Positions 21,143 through 28,907 of a DNA stretch of 28,907 nucleotides are shown here, piece by piece. Every line of letters begins with the position of its first letter. Within the stretch, counting starts at the first letter, position 1. Origin of the DNA: CAZGSN01 sp964371655 (GTDB lineage: Bacteria > Desulfobacterota > Binatia > HRBIN30); contig CAYJOD010000082.1 in the NCBI GenBank assembly GCA_964371655.1, positions 1 to 28,907 of the forward strand, in the 5' to 3' direction. The notes beneath the pieces were generated by a model. It was not told the origin of the DNA. It saw only the letters and a list, made by a program, of their open reading frames with translations, and ran no database searches. Both the position numbers and the translations under genes were made by a program.

Positions 21143-22773
21143 CGAGCGACCTCGTCGGCGAAGAGCGCCTGCTGTCCAGGCGTGGGAGGCGCCGACGGGA
21201 GGTTTTCGACATTGAGGCTGTAGTCGTCCTTGCCCCATTCGCAGCGCGAGAGCACGGCGCGTGGAATCTTCTTTACCGTAAGGTTCGGATAGCCGTCCTT
21301 GCGGCCGCGGAAGGCTGTGCACAGGACGAGTAGCGTGCGATCGGGACCAACGTCTTCGCTGAGTTCCTGCAGTTGTTCATGCGCTAGGTTTGCTGTCGTG
21401 ATGTAGATGAAGTCTGTTTCAGTCGAATAGCCATGCTGCCAATAGAACTCATCGCACGGTGCGTAGAGGAAGCCCTCGATCTTACAGAGCGCCTCGGCGA
21501 GCATGGTCGAGTTGTACTGTTCGCTGATAATCCAGTTGCCCCACTTATCCTTTTCAAGGAGCGAAGGGGCGAGTCGGTAGTAGCGGAAGCCGCCGCCTGC
21601 TTTCCACCCCACCGCTTCGGTGATGCCGCCTTGGTCTCGGCCGTCGATGACCTTCCGAAGGCGCGGAATGATATGCGTCTCGCAATGATCGCCGAGCTCG
21701 ACCATGATCCATCGACGCCCCATCTTGTGCGCGACGGCGCCGGTCGTTCCGGAGCCGGCAAACGAGTCCAGTACCCAGTCACCGGGGTTCGATGCGATAT
21801 GCACGATTCGGTGCAGCAAACCCTCAGGCTTTGGCGTCGCGAACTGGGGTATGCCCGCGAGGAGTTTGTTCAGATGATCCCGTTTTGCTTGTTGATTCGT
21901 TCCGACTTCGTCCGCTGACCACCAGGTTCGAGGAGCAACGCCCTCTCTCACTTCGGTTAGATAGCGCTTGATGATCGGCAGTCTGTCTCCGTCTACGCCG
22001 AAGTATGCCCGGCCCTCTGCTCGGGCCTTCTCAAGTGTCACCGGAGAGAACCCCCAGTATCGCCCGGGCGGAGGCTTGACTGTCCGACCAGAGGGCAGCG
22101 TCACAGCGAAGCGCTGCTTCTCTGTTCCACTCTTCGCCGTCCCATCGTCGCCTTGTCGCCACGGTCCGCGAGGATCATCGTCGGGGTTTCGAAACCGGCC
22201 GAGCTGCGTCGCAGATCGCGGCAATAGGTTGCGCATCTCCGACCAGGCGCCTCGATCGGCTGCATAAACAAGGATGTTGTCGTGCGAGAGCGAGATGTCA
22301 GCGTCGCCGCGACCTCCCTTGTCCTTCTCCCAAACACACGTCGCGATGAAGTTGCGACGGCCAAACACCTCATCGCACAGCACCTTCAGGTAATGCGCTT
22401 CGTTGTCGTCAATCGTGATCCATAGCGATCCGTCGATCGTCAGTAGTCGTCGCAGGAGCTCAATCCGATCGCGCATCATGGACAGCCATATTGAGTGCTC
22501 GAGTCCGTCGTCAAAATGCTCGAACGCACTGCCTGTGTTGTATGGCGGGTCAATGAAGATGCACTGGATCTTCCCCGTGAACTCAGCCTCGAGGGCCTTC
22601 AGCGCGAGGAGATTGTCGCCGCGGATGAGGCGGTTATCGAACAGGTCGTTGTCGGTCACCCGATGAGGAGCGTGATAGGACTTCTCCGGATCCTCGAGGA
22701 GGATGCGCGGTTCCAGTCTCGGCTGGTTCTCCTTGCCGATCCACGTGAGTTCGAGTCGCTGCTTTCGGTTCAC
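21139..22773 (-). CDS. mod: Type III DNA methyltransferase Mod subunit
   Basis: The GTG at 22773 starts 7 nt after the stop of the ATPase gene, giving 544 residues. CIFIDPPYNTGSAFEHFDDG holds motif IV DPPY at 75-78. LDSFAGSGTTG holds motif I (FxGxG) at 336-344. DPPY before FxGxG is the beta-class order of type III Mod enzymes, which make N6-methyladenine. LIRGDNLLALKALEAEF (about 49-65) is the usual stretch before motif IV, and HSIWLSMMRDRIELLRRLL follows as in Mod proteins. The target-recognition region lies between the motifs, about residues 150-320, so the recognised sequence cannot be predicted. It is paired with Res by a 4-bp overlap. Mod alone would protect host DNA. Confidence 0.9.
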   Translation of the reverse strand: MNRKQRLELTWIGKENQPRLEPRILLEDPEKSYHAPHRVTDNDLFDNRLIRGDNLLALKALEAEFTGKIQCIFIDPPYNTGSAFEHFDDGLEHSIWLSMMRDRIELLRRLLTIDGSLWITIDDNEAHYLKVLCDEVFGRRNFIATCVWEKDKGGRGDADISLSHDNILVYAADRGAWSEMRNLLPRSATQLGRFRNPDDDPRGPWRQGDDGTAKSGTEKQRFAVTLPSGRTVKPPPGRYWGFSPVTLEKARAEGRAYFGVDGDRLPIIKRYLTEVREGVAPRTWWSADEVGTNQQAKRDHLNKLLAGIPQFATPKPEGLLHRIVHIASNPGDWVLDSFAGSGTTGAVAHKMGRRWIMVELGDHCETHIIPRLRKVIDGRDQGGITEAVGWKAGGGFRYYRLAPSLLEKDKWGNWIISEQYNSTMLAEALCKIEGFLYAPCDEFYWQHGYSTETDFIYITTANLAHEQLQELSEDVGPDRTLLVLCTAFRGRKDGYPNLTVKKIPRAVLSRCEWGKDDYSLNVENLPSAPPTPGQQALFADEVAR

Positions 22774-22780
22774 GGTTAGC

Positions 22781-25135
22781 CTAGTTTCTGAGAGGAAGAA
22801 GTCTGACCTCTGCGGGCTCCCTGCAGCCGCACTTGAAATGAGTACCCGTGTCCTTGCCGGGCATCTGGCCGCAAGCATCGCACCCAAGTGCACGGGCGAG
22901 CCTCACGGCCAGTTCAGCGAAGCGCCGAATATCGGCGTCGGAAATATCCGCTGCTGGCGCGTTGTAGTGCGCACCAACCTGGTTGCGGAGGAACGCGAGG
23001 CTGCGCATGTCTGTAAAGATGGCCTCGGCCTCCTTCGACACGGTGTATGCGGGTGGCGTTTGAGGATTTCCCTCGGTGTCCAATTCTGGCCGGTGGACCT
23101 CCAGGTTCCTGAACAAGGACTGAGTCCCATCCATCAGCTCGCCCAGAGTGTAATCACCGTCGTGAGACCGTGCGACGCGACACCGATACTGCAGGGCGAG
23201 GTGGTCCAACGTCGCTTCGAGTAGGATGCCGGCCTTCGAACACGAAATCTGACGGTCGAACGGCGTCGCCTCCAATGACGCCGCCAGCTCCTCCACAGCC
23301 AAGAGCGTACGATATGCGGACAAGCCCTTGGTCAGGCTCCAGTTCTGAAGCTCGATCATCTGCGTTGAAGCACCTGGGCCGCGTTGGTATCGATAGAGGT
23401 CGCGCCATGGGCGTTGGTGCGTGGTGATGATGACATGCGCAAAGTTGCTGGCTTCGTCGGCGATCAGTCCGGCGATGCGACTTAGGTGCGGCGAGTCGAT
23501 TGAAGTGAATACGTCATCAAGAACGATGATTGCGTCGCGGTTCGCGTGCTCGCGCTTGGCGATCGCGAGCCAGTAGCAGAATCCAAGTGTATCGAGGTGC
23601 GACTCGCTGAAATACGCCTGCGGCACCACGTCATCGTGGCCCTCGAATCTCGCTGACTGGATAAGGGACCCGCGCTGTCGTTCATCCAGTGCCAGGCGCG
23701 AAAGTTCGAGCGGCTCACCGGGATGCACTAGCGAGTAGAGCCGATTGCATTCGGTCGTGACCTCGTCCAGGATCGCCTGCGTAAATTGTATGCGCGTCAA
23801 CCGGGCGACGTCATAGGCCTCTGAAAGGGCAGTCGCCAGGGCCTCGAGGCCGATCGATTTCACGGAGCTTTCGCGAACCTGCCTCTCGAATTCCCGGACG
23901 GCATTGACCTGGCCGGAGAGTCGAGTAGCCCCGCGTTCCGCGTCGTTGAAATTCGTGCGGTTAGGCGCGAGTGCCGCGATGAGCTTTTCTGCTTCGGCAA
24001 TCGATTCAACGCTAAAAGGCTCTTGCCGTGAAAGGAGTGGGTAGTCGTGCTCCTCAATTCCGACACGCTGTACGACTTCGTGCGTGTGGCTATTCACGTC
24101 GCTAAACAAGTGCGCTGCTGCCGCCACGAGTGTCGCGCCGGTCGTTGTCGCGGCGCTGGCCGCAGCGTTTTGTCTGCTGAGCGCTTCGACCCTCGCCGCG
24201 CGCAACTGGGTGTGCTGTTGATGCGCCTGGAGACGTTCATCCAGTGTGTTGCCGAGCTCTTCAAGCGAGATGGCCTGACGGCAGACCGGGCACTGATCCG
24301 GATCTGTTCCTGGCCGCAAGTAGCCGCGGACGTCAGACAGGACGGAGATGAGATCGATTTCTCTCTCAGTCGCGCCAGCCGCAAGCGTTTCGATGTCTTG
24401 CAATGCGGCAGCCAACTCTTGATCGCGTTCTGCTGACGTCTGTGCTGCGGCTTGGTAGTTGTTGAGCGCGGCTTCCGCATCACGTAGACCATCGTCAACT
24501 CGGCGAAGGGCAGTGGCATCAGCGATGAGAGTAGTGACGTCTTGCTGCGCCACGTCGCGAGCCCACTCGAGTTGATCGGCGCCGGGATTGCCTTCCGCTT
24601 CCCAAACCCGTTGAAGTTGCTCCTCCGCCTCAGATTGCTGTCTGACCGCTTCGTCGTAGTCGCGCCGTACTTCACGCACTACTTCTCTAAGCGCATTCTC
24701 GGAACGTTCCACCGGCTCAACATCGATGAAGGTGCGTAGTTCGGCGAATCGATCCGCGGGCGGCGCGTCAATGAAGCGGCGAATCTTGCTTCGCCGGAGG
24801 ACCAGGATGCGAGGGCCGAGCACGGGAGTGGTCGTTAAGGTGTCCGCTGTCAGCGTCGTGCACCAGGTCTCGGTGGCGGTACCCAGTTCCATAACCATGC
24901 TGGCGGACGTCTTGCCAATGGTCGGGATGTGCTTGCGCGGGCTGGTTGAACTCATGTCGCCGAGCGAGCCTCGCGACAGGTTGCCGATCGCGTCGAGGGC
25001 ATCGGCGATGGTCGTCTTACCAGTACCGTTCTCACCAAAGATGAGGGTCACGAGTTTATCGGGCTCGAATTCGAGCCGGAATCGCGTCGATGCACCGCGG
25101 TAATTCTCAATCAGGAGATGCTTCAGGTGCGCCAT
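22781..25135 (-). CDS. SMC/RecF-like ABC ATPase with zinc hook and HEPN-like C-terminus
   Basis: The ATG at 25135 has GAGAGG 4 nt upstream and overlaps the small upstream gene by 29 bp, giving 784 residues. Walker A is FGENGTGKTT at about 33-42. A coiled coil runs to a zinc hook CPVC at 282-285 and back. The ABC signature region reads FSESHLDTLGF at about 509-519, Walker B IIVLDD at 536-541, and the H-loop is ITTH near 570-573. After the ATPase, residues 630-750 are helical and contain LRNQVGAHYN, an Rx5H motif (Arg717, His723) like those of HEPN RNases. A final Cys set (752, 755, 769, 771) may bind zinc. HEPN-type domains follow SMC-like ATPases in PrrC/RloC anticodon nucleases, which guard restriction systems. 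The equivalent role here is inference. It lies between a helicase and Mod-Res in one operon. Confidence 0.75.
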   Translation of the reverse strand: MAHLKHLLIENYRGASTRFRLEFEPDKLVTLIFGENGTGKTTIADALDAIGNLSRGSLGDMSSTSPRKHIPTIGKTSASMVMELGTATETWCTTLTADTLTTTPVLGPRILVLRRSKIRRFIDAPPADRFAELRTFIDVEPVERSENALREVVREVRRDYDEAVRQQSEAEEQLQRVWEAEGNPGADQLEWARDVAQQDVTTLIADATALRRVDDGLRDAEAALNNYQAAAQTSAERDQELAAALQDIETLAAGATEREIDLISVLSDVRGYLRPGTDPDQCPVCRQAISLEELGNTLDERLQAHQQHTQLRAARVEALSRQNAAASAATTTGATLVAAAAHLFSDVNSHTHEVVQRVGIEEHDYPLLSRQEPFSVESIAEAEKLIAALAPNRTNFNDAERGATRLSGQVNAVREFERQVRESSVKSIGLEALATALSEAYDVARLTRIQFTQAILDEVTTECNRLYSLVHPGEPLELSRLALDERQRGSLIQSARFEGHDDVVPQAYFSESHLDTLGFCYWLAIAKREHANRDAIIVLDDVFTSIDSPHLSRIAGLIADEASNFAHVIITTHQRPWRDLYRYQRGPGASTQMIELQNWSLTKGLSAYRTLLAVEELAASLEATPFDRQISCSKAGILLEATLDHLALQYRCRVARSHDGDYTLGELMDGTQSLFRNLEVHRPELDTEGNPQTPPAYTVSKEAEAIFTDMRSLAFLRNQVGAHYNAPAADISDADIRRFAELAVRLARALGCDACGQMPGKDTGTHFKCGCREPAEVRLLPLRN

Positions 25136-25337
25136 CGTGCCTCTCGTTCTGCTGCCTCTCTCTGGCGATCTCGATCCAGAGACGCCAGTCAGCTGTTCCC
25201 GCTGAACCTGACGCAACCCTGCGAGTCACATCATCTACCTGGTCGGGTGTGATGTAGCCGCGATCACGCAGCGACTTTGCGACTTCTGCCGCAAGTCTTT
25301 CGTACGGCGGCTGGGGTGTTTCTTCCGGTGTTGTCAC
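25107..25337 (-). CDS. Small acidic operon protein (76 residues), unknown
   Basis: The GTG at 25337 makes a GTGA overlap with the helicase stop, and the end overlaps the ATPase gene by 29 bp. The product begins MTTPEETPQPPYERLAAEV and is mostly helical (AKSLRDRGYITPDQVDDVTRRVASGS), ending in a charged tail. I recognise no family. The DRGYITPDQVDD pattern suggests a small helical adaptor. Its coupled position suggests that it is made together with the helicase and the ATPase. A catalytic role is unlikely at this size. Confidence 0.65.
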   Translation of the reverse strand: MTTPEETPQPPYERLAAEVAKSLRDRGYITPDQVDDVTRRVASGSAGTADWRLWIEIARERQQNERHDGAPEASPD

Positions 25338-28192
25338 GATGCCCCCCGCAATTCCCAACGCAGCGCAAAGAGATCCTTGAACGTTGATCGCTGCGTCAGT
25401 TTTCCTTCTATCGAGCCAATCAGTTCTTCTCGGTGGCGGTCGACGCTGTCTTGGGCTTCGAACAGCGACCGACGTTTCTCATTGCGTTGTGACTCGAGTG
25501 CACGGATCGACTTCTGTCCGGTGAGCTTTTCTTCAAGGGACAACGCGGCGGAGGCGCTCCGGCGCGCCTCTTTTATCTGCCGGTCTATATCCTTGATCTC
25601 ACGCTCAAGACCCACCTTCAGGTCATCGGCCCACCCTTCGAGTTTCTCGACCTCAGCCTCAAAGAACCGAGCATTTCTCGTCGACAACTCACGTTGAATC
25701 GCAGCGATTCGTTCCTCCACGATTTCGCCGAGCGCGGTCGGTGGAGGCGGCACCGATTCGTTCCGAACATACCCGGGGACGGACAGGAGTCGATGGGCAG
25801 CGTCATCGCCGAGGCTCGCCCCGTTGTCGGTCATCGCTGCCACTATCAGATGGTCTTCCGCGTGATCCAACGCATCGATCGTCAATTGTCCTACGGAAAG
25901 GAAGCCCGCGCGCCCTGCAAAAGGTTCGAGGATGCTGATCTTACCCTCATGCTCATCGAGCCGAAACTCGACCACTGCGGGCTTCAAGTCGCGACTCCGC
26001 GCCTGGTCAATCACGGCTTCTGCCAGCGGGTGCGCGAGTCGATATGTGTGCGCCTCGCCGGAGCGGCGTGGCAATTCGTACAGGCCCAGGGGAATCGTGC
26101 CCGGGAACGGCGAGCTCACTAGCCGAAACGCGGAGTCGTCGACGAACTTCGCGTTGCCGTCGAGCTCATGTCTCGTAAGTTGCATCAGTCGGTGTTCAAA
26201 GTGATTGAGGACGGCCTTGGAGTCGTCAGCTCGCACTTTGAGCTTCTCACGGACTTCATCGTCGAAGTTCTCGAGGAGCTTTTGCCGCGTCTGAGTCATG
26301 GTCTGGTCGATCTCAAGGCTTAGCTCGAGCTGCAGCCCGTCAAAGGCTGCCTTGATTTCATACGCTTTGCGGCACCGCTGGTATATCTCATTGATGCGCT
26401 TCTCGAAGTCGACCCCCGACTCGATCGCTCCAAGCACCTCGTCGCTGGCGCCGAACACGCCTTCGAACAGCTGGAACTTCTCGGACAGGAGCTGGTAGAC
26501 ACGTTGATCCGCCTCGTTCTTGCGGTTCAGGAAGTTCACGACGACGACATCGTGCTTCTGGCCGTAGCGGTGGCAGCGCCCGATGCGCTGTTCGATGCGC
26601 TGCGGGTTCCAGGGCAGGTCATAGTTCACGACGAGCGAGCAGAATTGAAGGTTGATGCCTTCAGCCCCGGCCTCCGTGGCGATCATGATCTGGCCCTGCT
26701 CGCGGAAGTAGTCGACGATGGCCGACCGCATATCCGCCGTTCGCGATCCGCTCACGCGGTCCGTTCCGCGGTGCCGGTCGAGCCACTCTGCATAGATGGC
26801 CCGTGAGCGCTCGTCGGTGTTCGAGCCATTGAAGAGGACGACGCCGTCCTTCCATGGCGTGTCAGCGAGCACGCGGAGGATGTAGTTCTGGGTCTTACGC
26901 GATTCCGTAAAGATGATCGCCTTCTGCTGGGCACCCAGCTCTTTGGCCTTCTTCATGGCAATCGCCAGCGCCTTCACGAGCGCGCGTCCCTTCGCATTGT
27001 TCTCGATGGACGTTGCAAGCCTTGCGAACTCGTCGAGGTCGGCAATTTCCGCGGCTATGGCAGCCTTGTCCTCATCGGACAGCACCTCAACGGTGTCATC
27101 ATCGCCCCGCTCGTCGATCGTCTCGTCGAGCGCTTCGTAGTCTTGACTGAGGTCATCTTGGAGAGAAACCGCATCTTGCTTCCGAAGCTTGGCCTTGAGG
27201 CGGTTGGATATCGACTGTAAGGCGCCGGCGATCGCAAAGGTGGATGAGGCCAAAAGCTTCCGTAGGACCAGCGTCATGAGAGCGCGTTGGCCACTTGGCA
27301 ACGCCTGCAGGTTGTCGCGACGCAGGTACTCAGACACCAGCTCGTAGAGCCGGTCTTCACTCTCTTCCGGCGTGAATTCTTCGACCATTGGTAAGCGCTT
27401 GGTGTAAGAGATGTAGGCGTTGACCTGGCGACGCAGGGTGCGGTGCGCAAGCGGCTTGAGGCGCGCCTTCAGCGTGTCGAAGACCTGCTGCTGGTTGAGG
27501 TTGGCGAACTGCTCGCGATAGCTCTTGAGGTCGCCAAAGGCGTGCTCGTCGATGATGCTAATGAGGCCGAAGAGTTCCAGAAGGGAGTTCTGGAGGGGAG
27601 TCGCCGTCAGGAGCAGCTTGTGGCGGTCCTTCAGCGCCATCTTCAATGTGTTTGCTATCACGTTCGACGGCTTGTAGACGTTGCGCAGCCGGTGAGCCTC
27701 ATCGATAACAACGAGGTCCCAGAGCGTCGTCGCGACATCGCCGGCTTTGCTGCGCGCGAATTGGTACGAGCAGATGATGATGACATCGTCGACTTCAAAC
27801 GGCCGAAATCGGCCCTGCTTGATCGCCTCGTTGTAGGACTTCGCTTCGAGAAGCTGGCAGGGGAGAAAGAACTTCTCCGTCAGCTCCTGGTGCCACTGCT
27901 TGCGCAGGTTCGCCGGCGTGATCACCAGGATCCGTCGCTTCCGCTCGGCCCAGCGTTGCGAGATGACCAGCCCGGCCTCGATGGTCTTACCGAGACCTAC
28001 CTCGTCCGCCAGCAGCGCCCCCTTCGACAGGGGAGAGTTGAATGCGAACAACGCCGCGTCGACCTGGTGGGGGTTGAGGTCGACCTGGGCGCCGGCAACG
28101 GCGCTGGCGAGCTTCTCCATGCTGTCTGAAGGCGACCGCTTCGTCAGGTCATAGGCGTAATACTTGGCATGGTAATTAGTGAGCTGCATCAT
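25334..28192 (-). CDS. SNF2/RapA-like helicase (DEAH), first gene of the restriction operon
   Basis: The start is at tandem ATG codons (28192, 28189), giving 952 residues. Motif I is LADEVGLGKT at about 61-70, with QVDAALFAF before it as in SNF2/RapA-type enzymes. Motif II is VIDEAH at about 162-167, motif III LLTATPLQN, motif V ATEAGAEGINLQF, and motif VI LPWNPQRIEQRIGRCHRYGQ. After the helicase core is a long C-terminal part with coiled-coil stretches (AAIQRELSTRN, then EKLEGWADDLKVGLEREI). Such SNF2 proteins translocate on double-stranded DNA. In DISARM an SNF2 helicase (DrmD) works with a methylase, but DrmA and DrmB are absent here. The downstream genes overlap by a few bases, so it probably heads the operon. 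No classical HNH or PD-D/ExK site is visible in it. Confidence 0.85.
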   Translation of the reverse strand: MMQLTNYHAKYYAYDLTKRSPSDSMEKLASAVAGAQVDLNPHQVDAALFAFNSPLSKGALLADEVGLGKTIEAGLVISQRWAERKRRILVITPANLRKQWHQELTEKFFLPCQLLEAKSYNEAIKQGRFRPFEVDDVIIICSYQFARSKAGDVATTLWDLVVIDEAHRLRNVYKPSNVIANTLKMALKDRHKLLLTATPLQNSLLELFGLISIIDEHAFGDLKSYREQFANLNQQQVFDTLKARLKPLAHRTLRRQVNAYISYTKRLPMVEEFTPEESEDRLYELVSEYLRRDNLQALPSGQRALMTLVLRKLLASSTFAIAGALQSISNRLKAKLRKQDAVSLQDDLSQDYEALDETIDERGDDDTVEVLSDEDKAAIAAEIADLDEFARLATSIENNAKGRALVKALAIAMKKAKELGAQQKAIIFTESRKTQNYILRVLADTPWKDGVVLFNGSNTDERSRAIYAEWLDRHRGTDRVSGSRTADMRSAIVDYFREQGQIMIATEAGAEGINLQFCSLVVNYDLPWNPQRIEQRIGRCHRYGQKHDVVVVNFLNRKNEADQRVYQLLSEKFQLFEGVFGASDEVLGAIESGVDFEKRINEIYQRCRKAYEIKAAFDGLQLELSLEIDQTMTQTRQKLLENFDDEVREKLKVRADDSKAVLNHFEHRLMQLTRHELDGNAKFVDDSAFRLVSSPFPGTIPLGLYELPRRSGEAHTYRLAHPLAEAVIDQARSRDLKPAVVEFRLDEHEGKISILEPFAGRAGFLSVGQLTIDALDHAEDHLIVAAMTDNGASLGDDAAHRLLSVPGYVRNESVPPPPTALGEIVEERIAAIQRELSTRNARFFEAEVEKLEGWADDLKVGLEREIKDIDRQIKEARRSASAALSLEEKLTGQKSIRALESQRNEKRRSLFEAQDSVDRHREELIGSIEGKLTQRSTFKDLFALRWELRGAS

Positions 28193-28397
28193 CGAGTTCC
28201 CCGAACACGGTCATTCTGAGACAAGAGTAGTTGGCTAGGACGAGGATCGACAAGCTGCGGGCCTTTCGGTGGACGTCCCGGTTGTGGCGGCCCTGAACAC
28301 CGTTGCCACGTTCGGTGCTGCTACCCCGAAGGGGCGGCGGGCACGGTGTAATTGTTGCCCGGTCGAGGCTCACGCGGGTGTCGGCGCCGAGAGGCAC
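28193..28397. promoter_or_regulatory. Divergent control region between restriction operon and zinc-ribbon gene
   Basis: A 10-bp palindrome, TCGGCGCCGA (28381-28390), lies 7 bp before the -35 box at 28398 and is a likely operator. A GC-rich hairpin, GTGC(28315-28318)...CCCC/GGGG(28324-28334)...GCAC(28341-28344), lies inside. The minus-strand promoter of the restriction operon should be here, but no confident -35/-10 pair was found. Confidence 0.4.
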
Positions 28398-28425
28398 TTG
28401 ACAAGCATCGTATACTGTCTATAAC
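28398..28425 (+). promoter_or_regulatory. Sigma-70-type promoter
   Basis: TTGACA (28398-28403) is followed by 16 bp and TATAAC (28420-28425). The start site should be near 28432. The promoter reads first through the hairpin at 28457-28512 and then into the gene at 28577. Confidence 0.7.
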
Positions 28426-28456
28426 AACCTCATAGGTCACGCCGACACATCTCAAG

Positions 28457-28512
28457 AAGGCTGGCCGCGACTGCCCCCGATACGTCGGGCGCGCCGTGGC
28501 GAGCCTTTTTTT
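28457..28512 (+). terminator. Intrinsic terminator in the leader (attenuator candidate)
   Basis: AAGGCT (28457-28462) pairs with AGCCTT (28502-28507). The inside folds on a CCCGA/TCGGG core, and a run of seven T follows at 28506-28512. It lies only about 80 nt after the promoter and before the coding start, so it either makes a short RNA or regulates read-through into the gene at 28577. Confidence 0.65.
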
Positions 28513-28576
28513 GTCGCCCTGAGAGGTTCGAAGCACTTTCACAGCACCCATAGCAAGAACAGGAGGAAAGTCAAAC

Positions 28577-28907
28577 ATGAGTCCAGCGGATGGAAGTGCC
28601 AGAGCCGACGTCTTCTGGCGGACGAAGGAAGGGTTTGAGATGCATCTCCAGCTCAGCGGGGCCTCCCCCGCCGACGTCCTCGACGAAGCCCATTCGGCCG
28701 TCGGGACGATCATCAAGGCTGGCGGTGAAGCTCGTCCGTCGAACGGCGAAAGCTACGGCACCAACGGCAACGGCACTAAGCCGACCAAGACCGCTCCCCC
28801 GAAGTGCACGGTCTGCAGCAAGAAGATGGAGTTCCGCGAAGGTACCAACCGAGGCGGAAAGCCCTACAAGGGATTCTTCTGCCCGGACCGCGAGTGCGAG
28901 GGGAAGC
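28577..28907 (+). CDS. Zinc-ribbon protein, 3' end beyond the window
   Basis: The ATG at 28577 has AGGAGG (28561-28566) 10 nt upstream, and the frame is open to the window edge (110 codons). The start reads MSPADGSARADVFWRTKEGFEMH. After a linker rich in Gly, Asn and Thr, the motif CTVCSKKMEFREGTN is followed by GKPYKGFFCPDREC. This is a four-Cys zinc ribbon (CxxC then CPxxxC) with a Lys/Tyr/Phe patch of the type seen in phage and plasmid DNA-binding proteins. Its function is not known to me. It is transcribed away from the restriction operon and preceded by a candidate attenuator. The C-terminus is outside the window. Confidence 0.65.
   Translation, partial: MSPADGSARADVFWRTKEGFEMHLQLSGASPADVLDEAHSAVGTIIKAGGEARPSNGESYGTNGNGTKPTKTAPPKCTVCSKKMEFREGTNRGGKPYKGFFCPDRECEGK

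Noticed and set aside
14149..28192. DISARM system, suggested by the PLD-like, SNF2 and methylase genes
   Set aside because: DrmA and DrmB are absent, the methylase is type III Mod, and the PLD-like protein does not resemble DrmC.
28404..28440. Second dif-like site near the promoter at 28398
   Set aside because: The apparent symmetry around GACAG does not fit an 11-6-11 layout, and the sequence is better explained as a promoter.

Overview
This is a high-GC bacterial window with frequent GTG starts, short 4-bp stop/start overlaps and purine-rich ribosome binding sites. It contains no rRNA, tRNA, integrase or transposase that I can recognise. The gene families (CaiB-type CoA transferase, limonene-epoxide-hydrolase fold, replication-relaxation proteins, Tubulin_2-like GTPase) would fit Chloroflexota or Actinomycetota. 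I cannot decide between these from sequence alone, so treat the assignment as tentative.

Layout. (1) 1-1036: the end of a catabolic cluster: the C-terminus of a class III CoA transferase, an epoxide-hydrolase-like enzyme and a hotdog thioesterase. (2) 1155-2728, minus strand: a membrane-anchored metzincin-like protease behind a Cys-rich phage/plasmid (Gp88-like) protein. (3) 2729-3500: a gene-free stretch with tandem palindromes, a near-consensus sigma-70 promoter and a strongly structured RNA with a candidate pseudoknot. It leads into a dCTP-deaminase/dUTPase-fold protein. (4) 4534-10198: a translationally coupled operon of six reading frames. They encode a secreted-anchor FHA protein, a two-part tubulin-like GTPase, a membrane protein, an HTH protein and a VirD4/TraG-like DNA-pump ATPase. 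(5) 10175-13869: plasmid-type replication and maintenance functions. These are two replication-relaxation paralogues, three tiny membrane proteins, a Rep-like HTH protein with a near-leaderless promoter, an origin-like region with two perfect DnaA boxes, and a HicB-like protein. (6) 13937-13985: a dif-like inverted repeat at the edge of the next block. (7) 14149-28192: a defence island. A plus-strand pair encodes a nuclease-STAND NTPase and a PLD-like protein. A convergent five-gene minus-strand operon encodes a SNF2 helicase, a small protein, an SMC/RecF-like ATPase with a HEPN-like C-terminus, a type III Mod methylase and a type III Res nuclease. (8) 28398 to the end: a promoter, an early intrinsic terminator and a truncated zinc-ribbon protein gene.

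Reading the parts together: regions 2-6 look like the backbone of a plasmid or integrated conjugative element. It has its own origin and a DNA pump that may be organised by a tubulin-like cytomotive protein. It carries a defence island whose core is a type III restriction system with extra helicase and ATPase subunits. The most unusual items are the FHA-tubulin-ATPase operon, the structured RNA at 3068-3311, and the HEPN-like SMC ATPase embedded inside a type III restriction operon.
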